A stretch of DNA of 64,000 bases from Arthrobacter sp. (GTDB lineage Bacteria; Actinomycetota; Actinomycetes; Actinomycetales; Micrococcaceae): contig JAHFUZ010000011.1 in assembly GCA_023264815.1 (NCBI GenBank), positions 52,362 through 116,361 on the forward strand. Direction: 5' to 3'. Positions 8,631-17,269 of the stretch are shown here, in pieces (the first letter of the stretch is position 1; every line of letters begins with the position of its first letter). A model generated the notes under the pieces. That model did no database searches, was not told where the DNA came from, and was given only the letters and a program-made list of their open reading frames with translations. A program made the position numbers and the translations under genes.

Positions 8631-9608
8631 CTAGAAGAGTGCGATTTTGGGGACGGCAGGGAAGATTCCATCCAGTTCGCCCAGTTCCGCCGGCGTCGGC
8701 ACCCAGGCGACGGCCGCGGCGTTCTGGCGAATCTGTTCGGGCTTCGTGGCCCCGGCGATCACGCTGCTGACGGAGGGCTGCGCCGCTAGCCAGGAGAAAG
8801 CCACCTGGATCTCCGTCAGCCCGCGTTCTTTGGCGAAGATGCTGTAACGCTGGAGCTGGTCCCAGTCGGCGTCGTGCACCATGTGGGTGCGGGTATGGCT
8901 GAGCCGGGACCCTTCCGGCGCGGTGTCGGGCGAGTATTTGCCGGTGAGGAGCCCGTTGGCCAGCGGGAAGTACGGCAGGACGCCCAGGCCGTAGGCTTCG
9001 GCTGCCGGCGTGACTTCCAGTTCTGCACGCCGGTCCAGGAGGTTGTAATGGTTCTGGGTGGAGATAAACCGCGTGCCCCCGGCTGCGCGGGCCACGAACT
9101 CGGCCTCGGCAATCTGCCAGCCGGCGCGGTTTGAGTGCCCGACGTAGCGGACCTTGCCGCTGGTGACGAGGTCATCGAGCGCCGAGAGCGTCTCCTCTAT
9201 GGGCGTCAGCGGGTCCGGGGTGTGGAACTGGTAGAGGTCGATCCAGTCGGTGCCGAGCCGGCGCAGCGAAGCCTCCGCTGCGCGCACAATGTAGCGGCGG
9301 GAGCCGCGGGCGCCAAAGTCCGGCCCGTTGGCGCCGCGCATGTCCATTCCGAACTTGGTGGCCACCACGGCCTCGTCGCGGCGGCCGGCCAGTGCCTTGC
9401 CCAGCATCGTTTCGCTGAGCCCTGGTTCCTTGCCGTAGTTGTCAGCGACGTCGAAAAGGGTCACCCCGGCGTCGAGCGCGGCATGCACGACGGCGTCAGT
9501 TCCCTCCTGCGATTCGGTCACCGTCCTGGCGCGGCCAAGGTTGTTGCAGCCGAGCCCCACCACGGAGACGGTCAGCCCGGACTTTCCCAGACGGCGGTAT
9601 TCAGTCAC
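8631..9608 (-). CDS. Aldo/keto reductase
   Basis: A 325-aa NADPH-dependent oxidoreductase of the YdhF/YghZ-like aldo/keto reductase group, with a TIM-barrel fold. The catalytic tetrad is visible as D and Y in FDVADNYG, K in VATKFG and H in YQFHTPDP. The C-terminal cofactor region reads SSVIAGATKPEQ. It starts at GTG 9608, preceded by GGGGAAC. It is followed at 10 nt by the nucleoside hydrolase, so the pair probably shares a transcript. The substrate is unknown; a role in sugar or aldehyde reduction after nucleoside cleavage would be inference. Confidence 0.88.
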   Translation of the reverse strand: MTEYRRLGKSGLTVSVVGLGCNNLGRARTVTESQEGTDAVVHAALDAGVTLFDVADNYGKEPGLSETMLGKALAGRRDEAVVATKFGMDMRGANGPDFGARGSRRYIVRAAEASLRRLGTDWIDLYQFHTPDPLTPIEETLSALDDLVTSGKVRYVGHSNRAGWQIAEAEFVARAAGGTRFISTQNHYNLLDRRAELEVTPAAEAYGLGVLPYFPLANGLLTGKYSPDTAPEGSRLSHTRTHMVHDADWDQLQRYSIFAKERGLTEIQVAFSWLAAQPSVSSVIAGATKPEQIRQNAAAVAWVPTPAELGELDGIFPAVPKIALF

Positions 9609-9617
9609 AAAGTTCCC

Positions 9618-10175
9618 CTAAACGCTGAAGCTGTTGGCAGGCTTCGCCGAGTGCTTGAGTTTGAAGTTGTCCGGTTCGGTGAAGGCTGCCGCGCCGATGC
9701 TGAGCTTGGTGAAGTCCAGGTCCTCGCCGCGGCTGCACACCTTGATGGCGTTGACGGCCTTGTTGACCTCGGGGCAGAGGCAGTAGATGTTCAGCTTGTA
9801 GTCGCTGAAGTCCGATCGTTCCACGGTGCCCAGTCCGCGCCACGCCAGGTGGCTGATGAGGGCATCTTTTGCTTTTTCTTCCAGGTAGCGGTCGCGGTCG
9901 GTGCCTTCCCTGGTCTTCAGGGCAAACTGGGCAACCACCCAGAACTGTTCTTCGTCGGGGATTTCGGTGTACCCGTCCTCGGCGCACTGGGCAGCGAAGG
10001 CATCCATCAGCCCCTCCGCGGCCTCGGCATCGGCGTCGGTCTCCTCGGTTTTGCTCTGGTGGCCCACCACGCCGTAGTTCATCACGAACTGGCTGTAGTC
10101 CTCGTCGAACCAGCCTTCGCGGAAGTGCAGCACTCCCTCATCGTCCCGTTTGTAGACCCTGATGATTCCGCTCAT
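9618..10175 (-). CDS. Conserved hypothetical protein, possible WGR-like domain
   Basis: A 185-aa soluble acidic protein that I cannot assign with confidence. The N-terminal part (GIIRVYKRDDEG, then FREGWFDEDY and YGVVGHQSKT) is reminiscent of WGR-type domains, where a Trp/Gly/Arg-like turn is followed by a G-x-G stretch; this is a weak resemblance. The C-terminal part carries NIYCLCPEVNKAVNAIKV. I chose ATG 10175 because it overlaps the stop of the DUF402 gene as ATGA; the track start at 10196 would lie inside that gene. It is the third gene of a coupled series behind dxs and the DUF402 gene. Confidence 0.7.
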   Translation of the reverse strand: MSGIIRVYKRDDEGVLHFREGWFDEDYSQFVMNYGVVGHQSKTEETDADAEAAEGLMDAFAAQCAEDGYTEIPDEEQFWVVAQFALKTREGTDRDRYLEEKAKDALISHLAWRGLGTVERSDFSDYKLNIYCLCPEVNKAVNAIKVCSRGEDLDFTKLSIGAAAFTEPDNFKLKHSAKPANSFSV

Positions 10176-10789
10176 GACCGTCCCTTCGTGAACCATTCGA
10201 CGTCGGTACCGTCGAACGGTGCGTGTTGTGCCTTGACGGCGTGATAAAGCTCATCCGCGGCGGCCTGGATGTCGTCCACCAGTTGGTCCGGATAGTTCAT
10301 GGCCACCCGGTGCTCGGCAAATTCGTCCTGGTCGTCAATAAAGACGCCCCGGCCTGCCATCCGGATGACGTCCAGGTCCATGTCGATCACGTGGAATTCG
10401 GTGACCGCGGGCCTGATCTGCGTCCACTCGTGGGCGACCGCCAGGTCAACGTAGACCCGGACCCCGTTGGGATGGGCGTCGTCGTAGAAGGTGGCCACCC
10501 AGTCCCCGGAGCGGGGCACCAGCAGCACGGCATCGGACCGGGTGTAGAACGCGGCGCCCGGCCGCGAACAGAATTCGTTGGTCCCCTGGAAGATCCACCA
10601 GCCGTGCCGGTCCTCCCCCAGGTAGCGTCCCGGAACCACCCAGTGGGCTTTGCCGTTCCATTTCCTGTTCCGCGCCACCACCAGCTGGCCTGGCTGCAGG
10701 CCCGCGGGAACCCTGGTGGTGCTGGTGTGGATGGCCGGTCCCATGTCCCCGGCAGCCACCGGGAACTTCAGGGCGTCTTCGTCCCTCAC
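10172..10789 (-). CDS. DUF402 (FomD-like) family protein
   Basis: A 205-aa cytosolic protein of the DUF402 family. Characterised members include the nucleotide hydrolase FomD and Gram-positive nucleoside di/triphosphatases, which use divalent metals. Conserved features are [10 protein letters not shown], then VRVYVDLA and [12 protein letters not shown] with a run of acidic residues that would bind metal. The GTG start at 10789 overlaps the dxs stop as GTGA; an internal ATG at 10744 (MGPAIH) preceded by GGGGAC is an alternative. It is followed with a 4-nt overlap by the hypothetical gene. The substrate is unknown; a link to isoprenoid nucleotide intermediates would be inference from position only. 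Confidence 0.82.
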   Translation of the reverse strand: MRDEDALKFPVAAGDMGPAIHTSTTRVPAGLQPGQLVVARNRKWNGKAHWVVPGRYLGEDRHGWWIFQGTNEFCSRPGAAFYTRSDAVLLVPRSGDWVATFYDDAHPNGVRVYVDLAVAHEWTQIRPAVTEFHVIDMDLDVIRMAGRGVFIDDQDEFAEHRVAMNYPDQLVDDIQAAADELYHAVKAQHAPFDGTDVEWFTKGRS

Positions 10790-12759
10790 AGAATCGGAAG
10801 GCTGCCGGTGGTGGGGTGCTCCTGGCCGGGCAGCGGCCGCGCGAACGGGACCTTTGTCCCCAAAACCTGGGCGACGACGTCGTGCGTTATCTGCTGGGCG
10901 GTCAGCCCCACCCGTTCCATCACCTGGCTCCGCGTGCCGTGGTCCAGGAACTCGGCAGGCAGGCCCACTTCGTTCAGGGCCGTGTCCACTCCCGCGGCAC
11001 GCATCTCCTGCCGGATCCGTGATCCCACACCGCCGGCCCGAACACCGTCCTCAATGCAGATGACCAGGCGGTGGTGGGAGGCCAGGGCAATGATGGAGCG
11101 CCGAACCGGCAGCACCCAGCGGGGGTCCACCACGGTGGTGCTGATGCCCTGGGCGCCGAGCCGGTTGGAGACGTCAAGGGCAAGTTCGGACATCGCGCCG
11201 ACGCTGACAATCAGGACGTCGTTTTCGCTGGAGCCGGCGGGGCGGCGGGCCAGCACGTCCACACCGTCGCTGAGGCGCTCGATGGCTTCCACTTCGGCCC
11301 CAACGGTGCCCTTGGAGAAGCGCACCACGGTGGGGGCGTCGCTGATGGCCACGGCTTCGCGCAGTTCTTCGCGCAGGCGGGAGGCGTCGCGGGGGGCGGC
11401 GAGGTGCAGCCCGGGCACAATCTGGACCATGGCCATGTCCCACATGCCGTGGTGGCTGGCGCCGTCCGGGCCGGTCACGCCGGCACGGTCCAGGACGATG
11501 GTGACGCCGGCCTTGTGCAGGGCAACATCCATCAGGAGCTGGTCGAAGGCACGGTTGAGGAAGGTGGCATAAACGGCCACTACCGGGTGCAGGCCGCCGA
11601 ACGCCATGCCGGCGGCGGAGGTGAGGGCGTGCTGCTCGGCGATGCCGACGTCAATGACCCGGTCGGGGTGCTTTGCGGCGAACTTGTGCAGTCCCACAGG
11701 GATGAGCATGGCGCCGGTGATACCTACGATGTCGGCGCGTTCATCGGCGATGACTGCAATCTCATCGGCAAAAACGGACGTCCACGACTGCGCACCGGAG
11801 GTTCCGGTGGGTTCGCCGGTTTCGGGATCGATGATGCCCACAGCGTGGAACTGGTCGGCTTCGTGTGCCCGGGCGGGGGCGTAGCCGTGGCCTTTTTCCG
11901 TCATGGCGTGAACAATCACGGGACCGGCGTAGTGCTTGGCCGTGGACAGGGCATGCTCCATGGCCTGGAGGTTGTGGCCGTCCACGGGGCCGATGTACTT
12001 CATGCCGAGGTCCTCGAACATCCCCTGCGGCGCCCACCAGTCCTTGATGCCCTTCTTCATGGCATGCAGGCTCTTGTAGGTGAACTGGCCCACCGGGCCG
12101 CCGTTCTGGAGTTTCCGCTTCCACCAGTCAAGGGTGCCCTCGTAGGCGGGGGCGGCGCGGAAGGAGTCGATGGTGGGGCGCAGCGAGGCCAGGTAGTCCG
12201 CAAAGCCGCCCACCGTGGGCGCGTAGGATCGGCCGTTGTCGTTCACCACGATGACCACGCGGCGGCGTTTGTCCGCCGCAATGTTGTTGATGGCCTCCCA
12301 GGCCATGCCGCCGGTGAGGGCACCGTCGCCAACTACAGCGACGGTGTAGCGGTCGGCTTCGCCGGTGAGCTGCCGGGCGCGGGAGATTCCGTCCGCCCAG
12401 GAGAGGGAGGAGGACGCGTGCGAGCTTTCCACGATGTCGTGTTCGGACTCGGCGCGGGACGGGTAGCCGGACATGCCGCCCTGCTGGCGCAGGGTGCTGA
12501 AGTCCTGCCGGCCGGTGAGGAGCTTGTGGACATAGGACTGGTGCCCTGTGTCGAACACGATGCTGTCCCGCGGCGAATCGAAGATGCGGTGCACGGCCAG
12601 CGTGAGTTCCACCACGCCGAGGTTGGGGCCGAGGTGACCACCGGTCTGGGAGACATTGGTGATCAGGAAACTCCTGACCTCATCAGCCAGTTCTTCGAGC
12701 TGCCCCTGGGACAGCCCGTTCAGGTCCTGCGGATTCCGGATGGTGTCCAAGATTCCCAA
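10786..12759 (-). CDS. dxs: 1-deoxy-D-xylulose-5-phosphate synthase
   Basis: A 657-aa thiamine-diphosphate enzyme that condenses pyruvate and glyceraldehyde 3-phosphate to DXP, the first step of the non-mevalonate isoprenoid pathway. It shows [11 protein letters not shown], the ThDP/Mg motif GDGALTGG with the NN pair, GPVDGHN, and the C-terminal transketolase domain with DVGIAEQHA and [10 protein letters not shown]. The best start is TTG 12759 (then GILDTIRNP), because AAGGAGG precedes it by 5 nt; the track start at 12819 has no such site. It opens a GTGA/ATGA-coupled series with the DUF402 and hypothetical genes. A strong terminator separates it from acnA upstream. Confidence 0.95.
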   Translation of the reverse strand: MGILDTIRNPQDLNGLSQGQLEELADEVRSFLITNVSQTGGHLGPNLGVVELTLAVHRIFDSPRDSIVFDTGHQSYVHKLLTGRQDFSTLRQQGGMSGYPSRAESEHDIVESSHASSSLSWADGISRARQLTGEADRYTVAVVGDGALTGGMAWEAINNIAADKRRRVVIVVNDNGRSYAPTVGGFADYLASLRPTIDSFRAAPAYEGTLDWWKRKLQNGGPVGQFTYKSLHAMKKGIKDWWAPQGMFEDLGMKYIGPVDGHNLQAMEHALSTAKHYAGPVIVHAMTEKGHGYAPARAHEADQFHAVGIIDPETGEPTGTSGAQSWTSVFADEIAVIADERADIVGITGAMLIPVGLHKFAAKHPDRVIDVGIAEQHALTSAAGMAFGGLHPVVAVYATFLNRAFDQLLMDVALHKAGVTIVLDRAGVTGPDGASHHGMWDMAMVQIVPGLHLAAPRDASRLREELREAVAISDAPTVVRFSKGTVGAEVEAIERLSDGVDVLARRPAGSSENDVLIVSVGAMSELALDVSNRLGAQGISTTVVDPRWVLPVRRSIIALASHHRLVICIEDGVRAGGVGSRIRQEMRAAGVDTALNEVGLPAEFLDHGTRSQVMERVGLTAQQITHDVVAQVLGTKVPFARPLPGQEHPTTGSLPIL

Positions 12760-12821
12760 TGACCCCTCCTTCGGGTGGTAGACGTGCCTATTAACTCTAA
12801 CGCCTTGGGTGAAATGCAAAG

Positions 12822-12860
12822 CCGAAGCCCCGGCTGGTCGGTGACCGGCCGGGGCTTCGG
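12822..12860 (-). terminator. Terminator downstream of acnA
   Basis: A perfect 13-bp inverted repeat (CCGAAGCCCCGGC and its complement) surrounds a loop that contains a further GGTC/GACC stem. It lies between the acnA stop (12888) and the dxs start, on the strand of both, and so should end the acnA transcript. Confidence 0.8.
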
Positions 12861-12887
12861 AGGGTGCTGCGTGTGTTCAGATACCAG

Positions 12888-15698
12888 CTAGTTCGCGGAG
12901 ATCTGGCGCAGGACGTACTGCAGGATGCCGCCGTTGCGGTAGTAGTCGGCTTCGCCCGGGGTATCGATGCGGAGAACCGCATCAAAGGACTTTGCGGAGC
13001 CGTCTTCTGCGGTGGCCGTGACCTTAAGGGTCTTGGGCGTGGTTCCTTCGTTCAGCGCGGTGACGCCCTCAACCGAGAAGGTTTCCGTGCCGGTAAGGCC
13101 CAGGGTTGCGGCGGATTCGCCGGCCGGGAACTGCAGGGGCAGGACGCCCATGCCGATCAGGTTGGAGCGGTGGATGCGCTCGTAGCTTTCGGCGACGACG
13201 GCCTTGACGCCCAGGAGCGCCGTGCCCTTCGCGGCCCAGTCACGGGAGGATCCGGAGCCATATTCCTTGCCTGCCAGGACCACCAGCGGCGTACCGGCTG
13301 CCTGGTAGTTCTGCGCGGCGTCGTAGACGTAGGCCTGCGGACCGCCGGCCTGGGTGAAGTCGCGGGTGAAGCCACCTTCGACGCCGTCCAGGATCTGGTT
13401 CTTGATGCGGATGTTCGCGAACGTGCCGCGGATCATGACTTCGTGGTTGCCACGGCGTGAGCCGTAGGAGTTGAAGTCCTTGCGCTCCACACCGTTGGCC
13501 AGGAGGTACTGGCCGGCGGGGGTGTCCGACTTGAAGGAACCGGCCGGGGAGATGTGGTCGGTGGTGACCGAGTCGCCCAGCTTCAGCAGCACGCGCGCGC
13601 CGGTGATGTCCTGGACGGGCTCCGGCTGGGCCTTCATGCCTTCGAAGTACGGGGGCTTCCGGACGTACGTGGACTTCTCGTCCCAGGCGAACGTGTCGCC
13701 GGCGGGGGTGTCGAGCGCCTTCCAGCGGTCGTCGCCTTCAAAGACGCCCTCGTAGCCGCGGGCGAACATGTCCTTGTCGATCGAGGAATCGATGACCTGC
13801 TGGACCTCAACGGGGTTGGGCCAGATGTCCTTGAGGAAGACGTCGTTGCCGGCTTCGTCCTTGCCGAGGGAGTCAGTGTCGAAGTCGAAGTCCATGGAAC
13901 CGGCCAGGGCGTAGGCGATGACCAGCGGCGGGGAGGCCAGGTAGTTCATCTTCACGTCCGGGTTGATCCGGCCTTCGAAGTTGCGGTTACCGGAGAGCAC
14001 TGCGGTGACGGAAAGGTCGTTGGCCTGGATGGCCTCGGAGATTTCCGTGTCCAGCGGGCCGGAGTTGCCGATGCAGGTGGCGCAGCCGTAGCCCACGATG
14101 TAGAAGCCGAGCTTCTCCAGGTACGGGGTCAGGCCGGACTTTTCGTAGTAGTCGGTGACTACCTTGGAGCCGGGGGCCACGGAAGTCTTGACCCACGGCT
14201 TGGCGACGAGGCCCTTTTCGACGGCGTTGCGTGCCAGCAGGGCGGCGGCCAGCATCACGGAGGGGTTGGACGTGTTGGTGCAGGACGTGATGGAGGCGAT
14301 GGACACTGCTCCGTGGTCCAGCTCGAACTCGCGGCCGTCTTCGGTCTTGATGTGCACCGGGTTGCTTGGACGCCCGCCGGCGCCGTTCGCGGCGGACACA
14401 ACACGGCTGGTCTCGGTGGTGTGCGAGTCGGCGTGCGTGAAGGACGGTGCGTCGGAGGCCGGGAAGGATTCGTCCAGGGACTCGTCCACGCTGCCGTCTT
14501 CGATGGCGACGTAGTTGTGGATGTCCTTGCGGAACTGCTCCTTGGCATCCGTGAGCTCGATGCGGTCCTGGGGACGCTTCGGGCCGGAGATGGACGGAAC
14601 AACCGTGGACAGGTCCAGTTCGAGGTACTCGGAGAACTTGATCTCACGCGAAGGATCGTGCCAGAGGCCCTGTTCCTTGGCGTAGGACTCCACGAGGGCC
14701 ACGTTTTCTTCCGAGCGGCCGGTGAGGCGCAGGTAGTCCAATGTGACGTCATCGATGGGGAACATTGCGGCGGTGGAGCCGAATTCGGGGCTCATGTTGC
14801 CAATGGTGGCGCGGTTGGCCAGCGGCACGGCGGCAACGCCTTCGCCGTAGAACTCCACGAACTTGCCCACGACCCCGTGCTTGCGCAGCTGTTCGGTGAT
14901 GGTCAGCACCACGTCGGTGGCGGTAGCGCCGGCCGGGATGGACCCGGTCAGCTTGAAGCCCACAACGCGCGGGATCAGCATGGAGACAGGCTGTCCGAGC
15001 ATGGCCGCTTCGGCTTCGATGCCGCCAACGCCCCAGCCCAGGACACCCAGGCCATTGACCATGGTGGTGTGCGAGTCGGTGCCCACGCAGGTGTCGGGGT
15101 ACGCGCGCAAGGCACCGTCAACTTCGCGGGTCATGACGGTGCGTGCCAGGTATTCGATGTTGACCTGGTGCACAATGCCGGTTCCCGGGGGAACAACCTT
15201 GAAGTCATCGAAGGCCGTCTGGCCCCAGCGCAGGAACTGGTAACGCTCGCCGTTCCGCTGGTATTCGATCTCCATGTTGTGCTCCAGTGCGCCGGAGTTA
15301 CCGAAGGCGTCGATCTGGACGGAGTGGTCGATGACCATTTCCGCAGGAGCCAACGGGTTGACCCGCTTGGGGTCACCACCGAGTTCCTTGACCGCTTCAC
15401 GCATGGTCGCCAGGTCCACCACGCAGGGGACGCCGGTGAAGTCCTGCATGATCACGCGGGCAGGCGTGAACTGGATTTCTGTATCGGGCTGGGCATTGGG
15501 ATCCCAGCCGGCCAAGGCACGCACGTGATCGGCAGTGATGTTCGCGCCGTCCTCGGTCCTCAACAGGTTTTCAAGCAATACCTTGAGGCTGAACGGAAGG
15601 TTTTCTGCACCTTCAACGGAGTTCAACCGGAAAATTTCGTATTCGGTTCCGGCTACATTAAGTTTGCCTTTTGAACCGAAGCTGTCCACTGTGCTCAT
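12888..15698 (-). CDS. acnA: Aconitate hydratase A
   Basis: A 936-aa [4Fe-4S] enzyme that isomerises citrate to isocitrate in the TCA cycle. The cluster cysteines lie in [10 protein letters not shown] and [10 protein letters not shown], and [19 protein letters not shown] is the standard substrate-site block. Between the N-terminal domain and the SITSC block is an extra acidic stretch ([16 protein letters not shown]) as seen in other actinobacterial aconitases. The ATG at 15698 is preceded by AGAGGAG. It is followed by a terminator, and no TetR-type acnR gene follows as in Corynebacterium. A DtxR-like dyad lies 57 nt upstream of the start, suggesting iron-linked control. Confidence 0.96.
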   Translation of the reverse strand: MSTVDSFGSKGKLNVAGTEYEIFRLNSVEGAENLPFSLKVLLENLLRTEDGANITADHVRALAGWDPNAQPDTEIQFTPARVIMQDFTGVPCVVDLATMREAVKELGGDPKRVNPLAPAEMVIDHSVQIDAFGNSGALEHNMEIEYQRNGERYQFLRWGQTAFDDFKVVPPGTGIVHQVNIEYLARTVMTREVDGALRAYPDTCVGTDSHTTMVNGLGVLGWGVGGIEAEAAMLGQPVSMLIPRVVGFKLTGSIPAGATATDVVLTITEQLRKHGVVGKFVEFYGEGVAAVPLANRATIGNMSPEFGSTAAMFPIDDVTLDYLRLTGRSEENVALVESYAKEQGLWHDPSREIKFSEYLELDLSTVVPSISGPKRPQDRIELTDAKEQFRKDIHNYVAIEDGSVDESLDESFPASDAPSFTHADSHTTETSRVVSAANGAGGRPSNPVHIKTEDGREFELDHGAVSIASITSCTNTSNPSVMLAAALLARNAVEKGLVAKPWVKTSVAPGSKVVTDYYEKSGLTPYLEKLGFYIVGYGCATCIGNSGPLDTEISEAIQANDLSVTAVLSGNRNFEGRINPDVKMNYLASPPLVIAYALAGSMDFDFDTDSLGKDEAGNDVFLKDIWPNPVEVQQVIDSSIDKDMFARGYEGVFEGDDRWKALDTPAGDTFAWDEKSTYVRKPPYFEGMKAQPEPVQDITGARVLLKLGDSVTTDHISPAGSFKSDTPAGQYLLANGVERKDFNSYGSRRGNHEVMIRGTFANIRIKNQILDGVEGGFTRDFTQAGGPQAYVYDAAQNYQAAGTPLVVLAGKEYGSGSSRDWAAKGTALLGVKAVVAESYERIHRSNLIGMGVLPLQFPAGESAATLGLTGTETFSVEGVTALNEGTTPKTLKVTATAEDGSAKSFDAVLRIDTPGEADYYRNGGILQYVLRQISAN

Positions 15699-15754
15699 CG
15701 CAGGACTCCTCTCGCAACAGTTTCATCTTTGTCGCGCGGTAGACCGCTTGCTAG

Positions 15755-15768
15755 TTAGGCAGGCCTAA
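15755..15768. promoter_or_regulatory. DtxR/IdeR-like iron box upstream of acnA
   Basis: The dyad TTAGGC-AG-GCCTAA lies 57 bp before the aconitase ATG. It matches 11 of 14 positions of the overlapping DtxR/IdeR half-site arrangement TTAGGTTAGCCTAA. An iron-sulfur enzyme is a sensible target for an iron regulator, but binding is inferred. Confidence 0.4.
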
Positions 15769-15862
15769 TTAGTGCTGGCCGGAAAGATGCAGCGGCCAAC
15801 CCTGAATACTCAACCGGAAATACGGTGCGCGACGTGGGATTACTACCGCCATCCTAGTAGCA

Positions 15863-17269
15863 TCACTGGCCCGGCGTCAGCAAGGCCACCGTCTCCAGAT
15901 GGTGGGTGTGCGGGTACAGGTCAAACGCACGGAGTCCGGCCAGGGACCAACCAGCCTGCTGGAAGTACCCGACGTCGCGGGCAAACGATGCCGGGTCGCA
16001 CGAAACGTAGGCGATGGCGCGGGGTTCCGCCGCCACCAGCTGGCTGACCACGGCTTTCCCCGCTCCAGCCCGGGGCGGGTCGAGCACCAGCGCATCAAAA
16101 TTCCGCGGCTTCTGGCGGAGCACGCGCTCCACCCGGCCCTGCACAATCTCCACTTGCGGGGCTTCATGAAGGTTTTTGCGGGCGTCCCTGCTGGTGCCCG
16201 GAGCGCCTTCCACGGACAGCACGGCCCCCGTCTGGCCCACTGCATCAGCCAGCGGTGCGGTGAACAGCCCGGCCCCCGCATAGAGATCGGCCACCACGGA
16301 GCCCGGCGCCAGGAACCCGCCCTGCTGCAGGAATTCTGTGACAGCCCCCACAAGCGTTCCGGGCGCGTCGCGGTGGATCTGCCAGAAGCCGGCCCCGGTC
16401 ACCCGGTACTCGTGGCCTGCCGCAGACTCCTGCACCCAGGTCCGGCCCCGCAACTGGCGGACTTCCTCGGTGAGGGGATCGAAGGAGGCCACTGAAGCGT
16501 CGCCCGGGAGTTGAGCGGCCACGGCGCTGAGCCTCTTGGGACTGGTCCGGGCGGCGGGGGCGAGCAGCACCAGGGGCCGCGAACCGTTGGACGGCGCCGC
16601 CACCTCCACGCGGTCAATGCCCTGGAAGTCCAGGTCCCACAGCCGGAGCCCGTTGATGCGTGCGGAGGCCAAGGGCATCTCCCGGACGGGAATAATGTGG
16701 TCTGACCGGTGGGCATGCATGCCCAGCTTTCCCGCGGAGGTGACCGAGAAACTGGCCCGCGTCCGCCACCCCAGCCCCGTGCCGGCGTCGTACTCTGCGT
16801 CTGCGCCTGGGGCGGCACCCACGGCTTCCACCACGTTCGCCAGGTCGGGACCGCCGGGCAGGTGCTCGACGCCGGCAAGCCGCTTGAGCTGTTCGGCGAG
16901 CACCGCCGACTTGAGTGCGCGCTGGCGCGCCAGGGAGATGTGTCCGAACTCGGCACCGCCCACCGGCGGATGCCCGTGCTGCCAGGACCGGACGGAGTCC
17001 GCGGCGTGCCAGAAGTGGTCCACGCGGTCCGGGGACCCGGCCAGGACCTCCACCACGTCGGCCCGCCAGAATTTGGCTGACTCCCCCGCCCCGGTCAGGC
17101 GGACACGCACTTTCTCGCCCGGAATCCCGTGCCGGACAAAAATCACCCGGCCCTCATGCCGGGCAACGCAGTGGCCGCCATGGGCCACCGGTCCAATGTC
17201 GAGCACCAGCTCAACGGCGGCTTCCGTGGCGGGAGCGGTGGCGGATGGGGTGTGGGACTGGGGGGTCAT
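15863..17269 (-). CDS. 23S rRNA/tRNA uracil-5 methyltransferase, TrmA/RlmD family
   Basis: A 468-aa class I SAM-dependent RNA m5U methyltransferase. An N-terminal TRAM-like domain (LDIGPVAHGGHCVAR) precedes the central RNA-binding part. The SAM site DLYAGAGLFT is followed by LDPPRAGAG, the catalytic Cys in YVSCDPASF and the C-terminal HLETVALL. The four Cys of an RlmD-type iron-sulfur cluster are not evident. ATG 17269 overlaps the stop of the permease gene as ATGA, so I prefer it to the track start at 17407, which lies inside that gene. The RNA target cannot be told. Same neighbour order as Rv2689c-Rv2690c in M. tuberculosis, from memory. Confidence 0.88.
   Translation of the reverse strand: MTPQSHTPSATAPATEAAVELVLDIGPVAHGGHCVARHEGRVIFVRHGIPGEKVRVRLTGAGESAKFWRADVVEVLAGSPDRVDHFWHAADSVRSWQHGHPPVGGAEFGHISLARQRALKSAVLAEQLKRLAGVEHLPGGPDLANVVEAVGAAPGADAEYDAGTGLGWRTRASFSVTSAGKLGMHAHRSDHIIPVREMPLASARINGLRLWDLDFQGIDRVEVAAPSNGSRPLVLLAPAARTSPKRLSAVAAQLPGDASVASFDPLTEEVRQLRGRTWVQESAAGHEYRVTGAGFWQIHRDAPGTLVGAVTEFLQQGGFLAPGSVVADLYAGAGLFTAPLADAVGQTGAVLSVEGAPGTSRDARKNLHEAPQVEIVQGRVERVLRQKPRNFDALVLDPPRAGAGKAVVSQLVAAEPRAIAYVSCDPASFARDVGYFQQAGWSLAGLRAFDLYPHTHHLETVALLTPGQ

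Noticed and set aside
11071-15674. Long plus-strand ORFs opposite dxs (563 aa) and acnA (706 aa)
   Set aside because: Both mirror well-supported minus-strand enzymes, and their translations are Gly/Val/His-rich with no recognisable family.
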